A DNA stretch of 64,000 nt, taken from positions 24,227,212 through 24,291,211 of the forward strand of contig JAGTTD010000016.1 in the NCBI GenBank assembly GCA_018398585.1, written 5' to 3'. A program made the position numbers and the translations under genes. The notes beneath the pieces are model-generated. The model did not search any database. It was not told the DNA's origin and saw only the letters and a program-made list of their open reading frames with translations. Below, in pieces: positions 1 to 10,399 of the stretch (positions are counted from its first letter, which is position 1; every line of letters begins with the position of its first letter). The stretch is from Simmondsia chinensis (lineage: Eukaryota; Streptophyta; Magnoliopsida; Caryophyllales; Simmondsiaceae).

Positions 1-1
1 G

Positions 2-250
2 TTTTTGGCAAATTTGGAGGAAATTATCATGTGGGTAAGTGGAAAGTGAGGGTTTTGTGCAATTTTGGGCATCTGGGTACCAGTTTTTGAGAGTGAAATT
101 GGTGGGTTTTTGAAACTGGGGATTCGGGGTTTTAGGGTTTAGGGTTTGGCGGTTGGAGAAAAGGCCACCGTAGACGGTGGGGCGGTTAAGGGAGGGTTTG
201 CGGTGGCCGTAGAAGAAGTAGGGCTTGATGGGTTTGGTGGGTGGTGGCAT
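2..250 (-). CDS. 5' end of an organelle-targeted protein, probably a PPR protein (partial)
   Basis: An open frame runs leftward from an ATG at 250 to the window edge, 83 codons without a stop. The N-terminus (MPPPTKPIKPYFFYGHRKPS) is rich in Pro, Lys, Arg, Ser and Thr with few acidic residues, as expected of a chloroplast or mitochondrial transit peptide. The opening resembles N-termini I associate with plant pentatricopeptide-repeat proteins, which bind organellar RNA, but no PPR repeat lies inside the window. That family call is therefore recognition, not proof. The ATG is the only start in a GC-richer, stop-free stretch, and AT-rich non-coding DNA follows at once upstream. A different transit-peptide protein is the main alternative. 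Confidence 0.5.
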   Translation of the reverse strand, partial: MPPPTKPIKPYFFYGHRKPSLNRPTVYGGLFSNRQTLNPKTPNPQFQKPTNFTLKNWYPDAQNCTKPSLSTYPHDNFLQICQK

Positions 251-554
251 TTTGGTGGGTGTAGAAGGGTTTCAATTTGAATTCATTGCGTTTTTTATTC
301 TTGTTCTTGGTTGAGTTCTCAATTTGCCTCCGAAGCTATGATGTTTCCGGTGTAGAGTACCATCGCCGGCAGTGGCAGAATTAGGACCTGAAGTTAGTGA
401 AATTAAGTATAATATGAATTATTTTTAATTTAGTGCTTCAGCATGAGTAATTGACACTTATTTTTTATATTATTTGTAACTATATAATATAATTAAATAT
501 ATTTTAGTATTCTAGTATAGGTAATTGTCTACTCTCACTTGTATGTAGCTCCAC
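251..554. other. Upstream region of the minus-strand gene
   Basis: This is AT-rich non-coding sequence between the start codon of the minus-strand gene and the LINE remnant. It presumably holds that gene's promoter and 5' UTR. I see no clear TATA box. Confidence 0.4.
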
Positions 555-1379
555 CAATGATCATTGGAAGTGACTTTCTTGGATAGGTCTTCATTGGAAT
601 GTCAACAACGGTAGATTGATCTAGTTCTAGGATGATGAGTGGATCCCCAACTCATGCTGCTTCGGCCAAAGGGTGATCAATACCAAGGTCTTCAGCTTTA
701 GGAGCTGATTGACCTCGAGTTACGCTGTTGGGTCATTAATAAACTTGAAGCGATGTTTTCTAGATAGATAGCTCGTGTCGTTAGGGGTATCTCGATCTTC
801 TACCCTGGAGTGGTCGATAGATTAATTTGAAAATGGGATACCAAAGATATTTATAGAGTTATACTTCTTGTTATTGTATACAAGTTTACGAGTTTTGGAG
901 TCGATCTCAAGACATGCTTAATAATTCTACGGTTGCTCCCTAATCACCAAGCTTTGAAGATATTGGGGAATATTAAGATTTTACTAAGAGTTCAGTTTTT
1001 CTCTGGAGAATGATGTTTTACGCTTTATTGACCAATGAAAATTTAGTTAAGAGAGGTATTTTTCCATTTTCAGATTGTCCAATTTGTGGTAGCGGTTCGG
1101 AGTTAGTTGATCTTATTGTTTTTCTTCGCCCATTAGTGAGGGCAGTTTGGTTTTCCTCCAATGTTAGGTTCAAGTTGAATCTTGATGGCTTTTTGGGCTT
1201 TCCTCGTTGGCCAACTTATCGTGTTGAGAAGAGACCTTCTTGGAGGATTGATGCTATCGCTTCAGATGTTAGACTTTTGCTTTGTAATTTTGATTGAGTT
1301 TGTTCTAGATGGTCTCCGAGGTTGGCCAACTTAGTAGCCCATGACGTGACCAATCTTTGTCTTCTTGGGATGTGTTATT

Positions 1380-1955
1380 TGTTGATGTATTTTCAAATAT
1401 GTATCAAAGAGGGCACCAAGACGCCGTCACTGGATCCCATTAGAACTCCGAAGTTAAGCGTGTTTGGGCGAGAGTAGTACTAGGATGGGTGACCTCCTGG
1501 GAAGTCCTCACCCTCAGGTTGGGGGCACTGGGAAACAGTCTCGCTTCAGGTTAACACCCTGAAGGTGGAAGGTTGCGTACATCCGTTCCCCCCAGACCCT
1601 GCGTAGGCGGGAGCCCCTGAGGCACTGGATATATTCCCTTTCAAATATGTAATGTACAAAGTGTTAAATGTTTGTTTTATATGTATTTAAGATGTGTTTA
1701 AAGTTGTCCCAATACATGTATTAAGTGTTTAAGGCATGGTGGGGGTGTGTGTCGACACACCTACAAAACCACGAGAAAACTACTGTGTGTCAACACACAG
1801 CCTTTACAAAAGCACAGGAAATGTGGCTGTGTGTCAACATATAGGCTTATAGTAAGTTGTATGTCGAAGGGAATGTCGAGACACAACTTCGACACCTTAC
1901 AGAGACCTGTGTGTTGCTGTGTGTGTCGACACAGCTTCGACACTGGGCAATAACA
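1380..1955 (+). mobile_element. Copia-type solo LTR inserted in the LINE, itself split by a SINE
   Basis: The element starts TGTTGATGTATTTTCAAA and ends in CAATAACA. Perfect 5-bp duplications TTATT flank it at 1375-1379 and 1956-1960. The start matches the LTR at 20461 (TGTTGATATATTTTCAAA). A shared block (TTGTCCCAATA, then a TGTGTGTCGACACAC-like palindrome) follows near 1705-1760, as it does near 20513-20560. Without the SINE the LTR is about 330 bp, shorter than the 601-bp relative, so it is probably internally deleted. At 1747-1940 it holds a cluster of TCGA/TCAA-centred palindromes. Confidence 0.75.
1404..1638 (+). mobile_element. Chimeric SINE with a 5S rRNA-derived head and a TS-like SINE tail
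   Basis: A 235-bp unit is bounded by a 13-bp duplication, TTTCAAATATGTA, at 1391-1403 and 1639-1651. Positions about 1410-1515 are clearly 5S rRNA-derived. The internal Pol III control elements are the best preserved part: AAGTTAAGCG at 1451, the GAGAGTAGTACTAGGATGG stretch from 1470, and GGGTGACCTCCTGGG from 1487. The first 30 bases are diverged and shortened compared with plant 5S. From about 1525 the sequence matches the 3' body of the TS-type SINEs elsewhere in this window (CAGTCTC, TGCGTACATCC, CCCCAGACCCTGC, GGGAGCCCCTGAGGCACTGG). It ends without the usual TTG repeats. One TSD pair encloses both parts, so they moved as a single unit. Confidence 0.8.
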
Positions 1956-2060
1956 TTATTATGACTGGGTGAGGACCCCTCTCCCAACTATTTTAGCGGC
2001 TTATGTGTTTGATAGTAATGGATATTTGTCTTTGAGCTTCGTTGACCCAAAAAAAAATAT

Positions 2061-3579
2061 TGAGTCACTAGCTATTTGAAGAATTAAGTTTTTGACCCAA
2101 TAAAAAGAAATTACATCTCATTTTTAGTCACTAAATGCACCAAATAGACCAGATGATCATTCAAATTAAAATTTGAAAGATTTTATTACCCAACTTCTAA
2201 CAAAAATCTCTTTATCCAAGTAATTTAAAATATACAACTAGATTTTCTAAGTAAAAATGTGAAAAACTCTATCACCCAACTTTAAATAAAAACTCATTTT
2301 GGTCATTTGGATAATTTAAAAATGATGAAATTTATCTCCCAAATGAAAAAAAGAAAAAAACAAAACAGTTTAACAATTAACTTCTAACAAATTTAATCAC
2401 TCGTGTAATTTTAAAATGACAAAATTCATCTTCAATTGAAAAAAATAAAATATTTTCAACATCAGTACTAAAATTTAAGGAGTTATGATGAATGTACATA
2501 TGTATGAAATTTTCTTTTTCAACAGTGATAACTTTTTTCATTAAATTTTTGATAATATAGACTATATTGCATAGTTAAATACAATACGGGAATAAAACGG
2601 AGTTTAATACATACGTATATTATTCGTCTTTTCTTATTATAAATTCGGTCAAAAATTATACGTTAACTCTTAAAAAAGTGTATTCATACATTCGTGTTTA
2701 AAACGGCTATATTCTCAAATATATGGTCCAAAAATTCGGATAAATTTTTATAAAATTTAAGTCCATGTAGACACTAAAACAATTCAATGTCCACTTATGC
2801 ATCATTAGAGCATGTTCAAGCCAAAAATAATTATATGTATACTTAATCCAAAACAAAAGTTTCTAATTCAAAAAAAGATCAAGTACTATAACTGAAATAG
2901 AAATTACAAGCCAATTGCCATAGTCCGAATAACTTACATACCAAAATACATAATCTAAAATACAAAGGAATACTAAAATAAAATACCATTAAATTCAAAG
3001 ACATATAAAACTTCTGTTGAAATGCAACAAAAACAAAACAAGTATACAAAGAACCATGGTCGAATCAGAGGTTGAAGTCAATGTCGAACAACTGAAAAGA
3101 GAATATAAGTATGAAATAAAAAGATGAAGGATTGAAAGAGTAAAGAGTTTTTAATTTTTAAATGTTTAAATTGTAATAATATCAATAAAATAAAGCTTAT
3201 AGAGGAAGAAGATGAAGAGACAGCAGCTGCAGTGTTAACCCCCTGCCTGCAACATCATTGTCAAAGTCCCCAAAAAAGGCCCTTTTTAAAAAGTTACTTT
3301 TCAATTTTTTTTTTAAATTTTAAAAAATTAAATTTTACTTTTTTTAGCAAAAATAAATAAGTGCCCTTTTTTTCCAAAATATGTATGATTTTTTTATAAA
3401 ATATGTATAATTTGACTTATACTAAAAATATGCAAATTTTTTAGTATTTTTAAAAAAAATATGTATACATGAGTATTACATGCCAAACATTCATATACAC
3501 ATTTTATATGTGTATTATACACGAATTAATTAATTGTGCTATATTGCAGTAATTTACAATTCTTTGCTAATTATATTTT
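2061..3579. other. AT-rich intergenic DNA, no gene seen
   Basis: Very AT-rich sequence with many short A and T runs. No ORF longer than about 60 codons resembles a protein, and I found no clear repeat boundary. Confidence 0.5.
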
Positions 3580-3950
3580 TTTTATGGGAAAAATGATGGA
3601 AAAAAAACTAAAATAGACCTATATGATTTTTTTTGGTTAGCATTATACTTGCAAAGTTTAAAAAAAAGGTATTGTATTAGTGTTAATAAATATTTTGGGC
3701 ACCTAAACTAGAAATAAGCTAAGTTTGTTAGAACTTGCGGTAGGGTTTTAAACCACTTGCCACCTTTAAAAGTGGGGAAGAAATGACCCATATTAATATT
3801 AAAAAATAATTAATAAAATATCAAACTATTTTTATATGAATTTTTTTAGCACTATTCTTCTAAAAGTGAAAAAAAAAAGATATTATATTAGCCAAAACGA
3901 ATTTTTTAGCGTTACTTAGACATAAACGAATTTTTTTAACACTGGCGAAT
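3580..3950 (+). repeat. Copy 1 of an unclassified AT-rich interspersed repeat
   Basis: This copy contains GCATTATACTTGCAAAGTTT, then poly-A and GGTATTGTATTAGTGTTAA, a CCACTTGCCACCTTT-like block, AATTAATAAAATATCAAACT and TTTTTTTAGCACTATTCTTC. The same order recurs inverted at 12420-12790, and in this orientation at 13080-13369 plus 15925-16030. Termini were not resolved. Confidence 0.55.
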
Positions 3951-4346
3951 AAAAAGAGAGGAAGAAGCCATCAAAAGAAGAGTTGGATGGAGAACCACCA
4001 CTGTCTCTGTAAAAAGATGCTAACAACTCCATAACACGGATGAGAAGAGAGGAAGAGGCCAACCAAAGAAGAGTTGGACAAAGACAATTAGACAGGACAC
4101 CACCTACCTGAACCTAAATGAAGAGATGACCCTAGATAGAGCTCAGTTGAGGATTAGTATAGGGGTAGTATAGGATAACCGATTTAGCAGTCTAGAAACA
4201 TCGAGCACTCGTAAGCTAGTTCTAGTACCATGAGACTGCTTGTATGCTTGTTCATATATAAGCAGTACTGGTGTACGTTGGTCGCTCAGTGCTTCTAGGA
4301 TTTGTTACCTTGGGGTGTAGTTATATTCGCTTCCGATACGCTCTCT

Positions 4347-4445
4347 ACTTTCTCTCTCTCTCTCTCTCTCTTTCTTTCTCTACTTTCTCTCTCTCTCTCC
4401 CTCCCTCTCTTCCCATATGCTCTAAAGGCTCTACTCTCTCTACTC
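4347..4445 (+). repeat. CT-rich microsatellite
   Basis: Interrupted (CT)n/(TC)n runs with CCCTC variants. The plus-strand ORF across it (4271-4699) is Ser/Leu-rich only because of the CT repeat and is not a credible gene. Confidence 0.85.
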
Positions 4446-4654
4446 TCTTTATATGTTTGCATTGTGTTACATGTATGACCTTTTTCCCTACATTCTTTGC
4501 TTTTACCTTTTGCTATGGCTACTGTGCTTCCATGCGTACATGCTTACATGTCTATTTGCTTATATGCTTACATGCATATATGCTTCGCATGATCTTTATA
4601 CTTTACATGCTCTTCAGACAGGGTGTTCATAACTATCAACTATCAAATTGGGGT

Positions 4655-4778
4655 TCCTCGAAACCAGTCTCTCGTCAGGGTCTCACCCTGATGGGGTAAG
4701 ACTGCGTACATCCTATCCCTCCTAGACCCTACGCAAATAGGAGCCCTTGAGGCACTCGGATTGTTGTTGTTGTTGTTG
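4655..4778 (+). mobile_element. TS-like SINE with (TTG)n tail
   Basis: The segment reads GGTTCCTCGAAACCAGTCTC, then a short internal inverted repeat (GGGTCTCACCCTGATGGGGT), GACTGCGTACATCC, TCCCTCCTAGACCCTACGC and GGAGCCCTTGAGGCACT. It ends in six TTG repeats. This is the conserved 3' domain of plant TS-type SINEs, whose end is a TTG repeat. The 5' boundary and TSD were not resolved, and more of the head may extend left to about 4615. Confidence 0.7.
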
Positions 4779-5354
4779 AATTTTTTTTAACACTATATGG
4801 TGTTTAGCACTTACCCATATACTTACAATCCTTAGATGATTATGAATTCGATGCAATGAATATGTAATTTCTTTGAGTATTCTAGTTCCGGTTGTTCTGC
4901 TAACATGATGTTTTATATTTCTCTCCCGTTTTCCACTGCACAACTTGATTCTTCGAGAAATAAATCAATACGTGTATGGGTTTTCTCTGTCATAATCCAA
5001 TGTATATTCGCTTAGAAAATACTAATATGAAACATAATTTTGACAATATATAGATACATTTTGTTCTAATTAAGAAAATTTTTAATGGAATTTAGTAAAT
5101 TTTGTACCGAAATACTAACATGGCAAATATATATTACGGTTATATGTGCTATATTAGCAATTTATATATAAAATCCGTTAGATTTTTAAAAAAACATGAT
5201 AAATATATATTACGGTAATTTATGTCACATTAGAATTTTTTATCCAAAATTCATCATACTTTAATAAAAACTTGATTAAATTGGAACGTACCTAGATAAT
5301 AAAACAACAAAATATCACGATATTTTATTGTACATGTTAAAATATACAGGTACC
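4779..5354. other. AT-rich non-coding spacer with a diverged duplicate of 16010-16130
   Basis: No gene was seen. Positions 4785-4900 (AACACTATATGGTGTTTAGC, then CTTAGATGATTATGA and GAGTATTCTAGTT) match 16018-16110 (AGCACTATATAGTGTCTAAC onward). The two are therefore copies of one repeat. Confidence 0.5.
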
Positions 5355-5846
5355 TGTTTAAGACGAATTTGGTCAGTGTGCTTATGCATTGTATTAGAGT
5401 TCTGTAAAAGCAAGGGTTCGTAAGGATGAGCTGAACTCAAACTCGGGCTACACCCCCAACTTGATAATCCCTGCAAGGTTCAAACAAGCAGTTACACGGG
5501 AGACCCCTCCGACCCTTAAGTTAGTATTAATCTCAAGAAATAGTAATGACAGCAGATAATAAATAGATATAAAATACTTAGCGTAGGGGGAGTAGGAGAC
5601 TTGAATGGTTATTGCTCAGGATAGATGATCATAAATGATGACGGGAAGAAGAGGTGTGTGATTGCCTACCTTTCCTAGATGAAACTTGCCATACAGAGAG
5701 AGAGAGTCGTATGAGGAGGTCAAGACCTCTAGAATGAGAAGCCTACCCCTTTAAATAGAGCTTCGGTCAGCTGGAGCACTTGATTTGGTGTGCCCGTTCT
5801 GGGGGGCCTATTGTTTGGGGCGCCCAATCTAGGGTGCCCATTCTAG
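5355..5846 (-). repeat. Left (3') LTR of the LARD-like element, 3' boundary rearranged
   Basis: It aligns along its length with 11610-12125. Shared blocks include GGTCAGTGTGCTTAT, CCCTGCAAGGTTCAAACAA, GACCCCTCCGAC, TAGTAATGACAGCAG, a GA microsatellite and TTTAAATAGAGCTTCG. Homology is lost at about 5835, where a 49-bp minisatellite begins, so the LTR end is not visible. Confidence 0.7.
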
Positions 5847-6030
5847 GTGATTGCACCAGGGCGGACCTTGGTGTTTAGTAGTGCACCCGTTGCGGGTAAT
5901 TACACCAGGGTGAACCATGGAGTTTGGTATTGCACCAGTTACGGTTGATTGCACCAGGGTGGACCACGGTGTTTGATATTGCACATGTTGCGGTTGATTG
6001 TGCCAAGGCGGACCGTGGTGTTTGGTACGT
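5847..6030. repeat. 49-bp minisatellite, about 3.7 copies
   Basis: Units start near 5847, 5896, 5945 and 5994. The shared core is GATTGCACCAGGGTGGACC, then GTGGTGTTTGGTATTGCAC and GTTGCGG. The overlapping ORFs on both strands are repeat artefacts. Confidence 0.85.
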
Positions 6031-7499
6031 ATATGGATAACCGTCAAATGTCATGTATAGAATACTGGATAGAATCAAGCATAATCAAGGCAATAAATCA
6101 AACCAAACGGGTCAGTATAATGCAACTTTTTGATAATAAATATGTCGAGAACAAATATCAAAATAAAGACAATGTTGTAAGAAATAACACACTTTTAAGG
6201 TTATTACCTGCTATGTAATAAACGTATTATATGATGTATTATCCTTAAAGGATGTCTATGGCTAATATTCTTTTATCGCGACACTTACCTATGAAATGAT
6301 AAGCTTAGCGTGACTTATGTTGAGCGGTTGTAAGTAGACAATTGCATGAATAGTTATTGGTAGTATTCATAAGATGTATTCCGTAAGAGAATAACACTCA
6401 CACAATGTGATTCATAACTGATTGTATGAACCTTTGCTAGAGTTTGGATGGCAAATACTTATGTGCAATGTGTGATTTAACAATGATGAGCGTTAGATAA
6501 TTTTGTACCATGAACACTTATATTGATGTTGCATCTTAGTAATGCAACAAGGTGAGTATGTAATGTATAAATTGACAAAAAAAAGGCATCTAAGGATGCA
6601 ATATGCGTTTTTCCGATGCATATTAATCTTGTTATTAAGGTTGCGAATTATTTTTAAGGACTTGGTGATCCTTTGTTGTATGTTACCTCGTTGACAGCAA
6701 TCATTGCTAGATCGGATAGGTTATGAAAGGAGTCCTAGACCATTTGTAAGAAAGTCCAAGATTACTTTGAAACAGATTATTACAGGTATTGAACTATTTC
6801 TTTCTTATTGTTATCTATTCAGATTGTTGCCTTCCGAAGGGGTTTTTACTATTGAGTTATCATTGAAGTCCATATGTCACTAGCTTGTGATTCTTTATCT
6901 CGAGTATGGTGGTTATAGCTACCTTTTACTATTTCCGGCATGTTCGAGGAAGTATTTTTGATTTTCTGGTGCCCATTCTTATGTAGGGCATGCTTTGTGA
7001 TAGTCAAGAAGTCGTTGTTGAGGTTTGGAATTGTTAATTATGTGTTGCAACAGAATGTACACAATTGTGAAGGTGGCTAAATGGATAACAACAGCATCTT
7101 GCACTGCTCTTACTAAGTTGTTAGCAAGTAGTGGTACTAAATAGTATAGCAGAAGGTTGGTTAAAGTGTGAGCTACTTAGGTGCAGTAGCAGAAGTGGTT
7201 CATTTTGGACTCTCTGATTAGAAATATTTCGTCGAATTGTGATGAGCAACCAAGTTTTACAGTTATAGTTTAATTTCTGACGGGTAGTTAAGTCTTCTGG
7301 ATATGCCAGAATGTTGTAGAGCATGGCATGATTGAGGATGAAGTTCATTAGCTCTAAAAGGGATTGTATCTTATGGGTGGATAGTTTCTGACTTGTAATT
7401 GTTCTGACATGATTTGCATTTTGCGAAGGAAATACACTTTCAATCATTGCTGATTATGAAGCCTCTCAATTTTGGAATGATTTTAGCCTCAATGACGGA

Positions 7500-7875
7500 G
7501 GTAACGTCTAGCTTGTGACCTCGGGGGTAAAGTCCCCTAACCTTTTAGGCTACCGAGGTAAGGAAATGACTGAGGCGAAGTCCCCTAGTTCTGATATGAA
7601 TTGCACTATCGTGATAAGGAAATGACCGAGGTGAAGTCCCCTAGTCCTAAAATGGTTTATCCTACTAAGATAAGGAAATGATTGAGGCGAAGTCCCCCAG
7701 TCCTGAAATGATTTATGCCACCGTTATGGAAATGACTGAGGCGAAGTCCCCCAGTTCTGAAATGATCTACGCCACCGTTAAAGAAATGATTGAGGCAAAG
7801 TCCCCCAGTTCTGAAATGATTTGCGCCACCGTTAAGGAAATAACTGAGGCGAAGTCCCCCAGTTCTAAAAAGATT
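7500..7875. repeat. 60-bp tandem array, about 6 copies
   Basis: The unit core is GGAAATGACTGAGGCGAAGT, then CCCCCAGTTCTGAAATGAT and GCCACCGTTAA. The left copies are diverged and the right ones nearly identical. Because 60 is a multiple of 3, both strands stay open and read as 20-residue peptide repeats. I do not regard these as genes. Confidence 0.85.
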
Positions 7876-8689
7876 CATAACCCATTGAAAGAAATATCAG
7901 CTCACCCTAAACTCATTGTCGATTTATGTTCTATTAACTTCGTTTCCTGAGGCTAGTTTAAGATATGTGGAATCACCAATGTAAAGAGACGATGAAATTG
8001 CATGGTTTGATGAGTAGATAAGTGTGGTGGGATTTTGCCTCGCAAGTTAAAAAATTCTTTTAACATTGTGTAGGAAGATTGCAGGTGCAATGGCACATAG
8101 CTAATAGTTAGGATTTTCAGGGGTGATGTGGCATCTTAAGCTGGAATTTGACAAATAGTTTGTTTTGATGGTTGCCTTGTGCACGTATAAGATAGGCAAG
8201 TAAGAGATTCAAGAAACAGTTGAATCAACTACGAATGCAGTGACTTTAAGGGAAGAATCAAATGTTTTGTGGGCTTAAAGACAGTTATGAGATCTCTTGC
8301 ATGCCCAAGTAAAGTCCTTAGAGTGAATCGTGTAACTTTGTTGTCTTGTTATTAGAGCTTTCACCGCTTTTGAGCTTGGCGCTTATATGGATCTTTTGAT
8401 TTGCACTTGTGTCTCGATGTTCGATTGTGTTTGTTTTGTATTTTGGAATCATAAAAGGTAGGATTGATGACTTCATTCCTTTAGTATCCCTAATTTAGAA
8501 TTGTTGCGCTTAATTGTTAGCTTGACAATTTGTGGGTAAGGATCTAGAGAAGTATGGTTCTTTATGTGAAAGATGTATTATAGTGAATTGGTCCCTCGAT
8601 ATAATGGCTGACAAGTATAGACAAGCTTTACTATTGGCTAGCTAGTCAATGGATGTAATTTGTCCGACTATCAAGGTTGGAATAGTTTA

Positions 8690-9900
8690 GGATTGTAATG
8701 AAAACCGACCCAATTAGGATTCAGTTGAATAGAAATTGTAACAAATGATGGGTTCAATCAGGGTTGTATTAAACTAAGATTATAATGAAAATGATCTAAT
8801 TAGGGTTTAATTGAATTGAGATTGTAACAAAAATTGGTCCAACGAGGATGAACTAAACTGAGCATGTAAAGAAAGTTAGTTCAAATAGGGTTGAATTAAG
8901 TTGAGATTAAGAGGAGAATTAGTTCAAACAAGGCTGAGTTAAACAGATGTTGTAATGAGAATTAGCTCAAACTGGGTTCAGTTAAATGGACATTGTAACA
9001 AGAATTAGTTCAAACAGAGTTGATATAAACTGATATTGTAACAATAATTAGTTCAAACAGAGTTTAAGTTAAACGGATATTGTAACGAGAATTAATTAAA
9101 ACAGGGTTGAATTAAGCTAGAGTTGTTATAGAGTTGAACTAAGTTGAGATTGTAACGAGAATTGACCCCATTAGGGTTGAGTTACACTAAGATGGTAATG
9201 AAAATTGATTCTCCCAAAATTGACGAAAATTAACGCATGTAGGACTAAAATGAGTAGGGATTGCAACGAAAGCTAATCTCTTAAGGTTGAATGGAATTAA
9301 GATTGTAATGAAAATTAACCCATTTAGGGTTGAATTATACTAGGATTGTAATGGAAATTTGTTCAAGCAAGATTGACGAAAATTAAGATTGTAATGAATA
9401 TTGATTCAATTAGAGTTGACAAAAGTTAAGATTTTAACAAATATTGGTTCAATCAGAGTTGACGAAAGTTAAGATTGTACCAAATATTGGTTCAATCAGA
9501 GTTGACGAAAATTAAGATTGTAACGAATATCGGTTCAATCGGAGTTGACAAAATTAAGATTGTAACAAATATCGGTTCAATTAGAGTTGACGAAAATTAA
9601 GATTGTAACGAATATCGGTTCAATTAGAATTGACGAAAACGAACCTATTTAAGATTGAATTAAATTGAGATAGCTGTGCAAATTGACCCCATTAAAGATA
9701 AATTGAATAGAGATTGCTACGAAAATTCGTTCAATCAAGGTTGAGCTAAATTGATATTGTGACGGAAATTAAGCCTTTAAGGTTGAATTAGATTAAGGTT
9801 GTAGTAGAAATTGTCCCAAGTTAGGGTTGAATGGAGTAGAGATTGTAATAAAAATTAACTCTTTAGGTTTGGCTTAAACTTGAGATTGTAATGAAAAATT
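8690..9900. repeat. Degenerate ~55-60-bp tandem array, about 20 copies
   Basis: Diverged units follow the pattern AGTTCAAACAGGGTTGA, ATTAAACTGAGATTGTAAC, GAGAATT. The array fills 1.2 kb of the LARD interior. No coding frame survives. Confidence 0.8.
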
Positions 9901-10009
9901 GACCGCATTAAGGTTTAATGTAAGAGAGAGAGAACCACCGGTGGTGGTGGTTGGTGTGGGTTGCTAGTGGCATCGGAGCAAGGCGAACGACGTGACACGG
10001 CGATCCATG

Positions 10010-10215
10010 GGCCAAGGCGACCCAGGTGCGGGCAACCCAAAGTCAGGCGAGCCAAGTTTTGCGCGATCCAAGGTCGAGCGAGCCAGATTTTGGGCGAGCC
10101 GGATTTGGGCGATCCAAGGTCGGGTGAGCCAGATTTTGGGCGAGCTAAGGTCGGGCGAGCCAGATTTGGGTGAGCTAAGGTCGGGCGAGCCAGATTTTGG
10201 GCGGGCCAGGTGTTT
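10010..10215. repeat. GC-rich ~33-36-bp tandem array, about 5 copies
   Basis: The unit core is GGGCGAGCCAGATTTTGGG, then CGAGCTAAGGTC. It stands out from the AT-rich surroundings and produces long but repetitive ORFs on both strands (9915-10366) that I reject as genes. Confidence 0.8.
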
Positions 10216-10399
10216 CTGGTGGCTAATGGCGGTGGTAAGTTGTAATGAAGGTGAAGTTGTGGGCGGTTATGGTGGTGTGAGGGCATGGGCGTTGCTGGTG
10301 AAAATGTTGGAGAAGAGGACAGTCAAAGCTTCATCATATTTTTTTTTGTATACCCTTGTTTTTTAAATTAAGTATCCCTTGTTTTTTAAATTAAGTATC

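Larger units (their letters stand above)
555..2060 (+). pseudogene. LINE (non-LTR retrotransposon) ORF2 remnant: zf-RVT and RNase H-like tail
   Basis: Interrupted frames read like the C-terminal third of a plant LINE reverse transcriptase. Around 600-660 is a VNNGRLI..DDEWIP segment typical of the linker after the RT. At about 800-840 there is an LIW-K-D-IY motif. At 980-1297 is the zinc-binding zf-RVT domain, with LTNENLVKRGI followed by CPICGSGSE. At 1316-1380 the RNase H-like end (LANLVAHDVTNL) begins. It resumes in the same frame after a later insertion, from 1961 (DWVRTPLPTILAAYVFDSNG). Several in-frame stops, for example just after 1294, make it dead. The break at 1380-1955 is a solo LTR with TSD TTATT. 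Confidence 0.7.

Noticed and set aside
1410..1525. A functional 5S rRNA gene
   Set aside because: Only the internal control region is well kept. The first 30 bases and the 3' end diverge, it is a single copy, and it sits inside a TSD-bounded SINE.
1747..1953. Cys/His-rich ORF resembling a small zinc protein
   Set aside because: It reflects the TGTGTCGACACA palindromes of an LTR. An equally Cys-rich ORF exists on the opposite strand.
4271..4699. 142-codon ORF
   Set aside because: It is driven by the CT microsatellite and runs into a SINE, with no domain.
7121..7447. 108-codon minus-strand ORF in the LARD
   Set aside because: No domain, low-complexity end, AT-rich composition like the non-coding surroundings.
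9915..10366. Overlapping ORFs of 123-124 codons on both strands
   Set aside because: They translate a GC-rich ~35-bp tandem repeat (LARPTLARP-type), with no domain and no conserved start.
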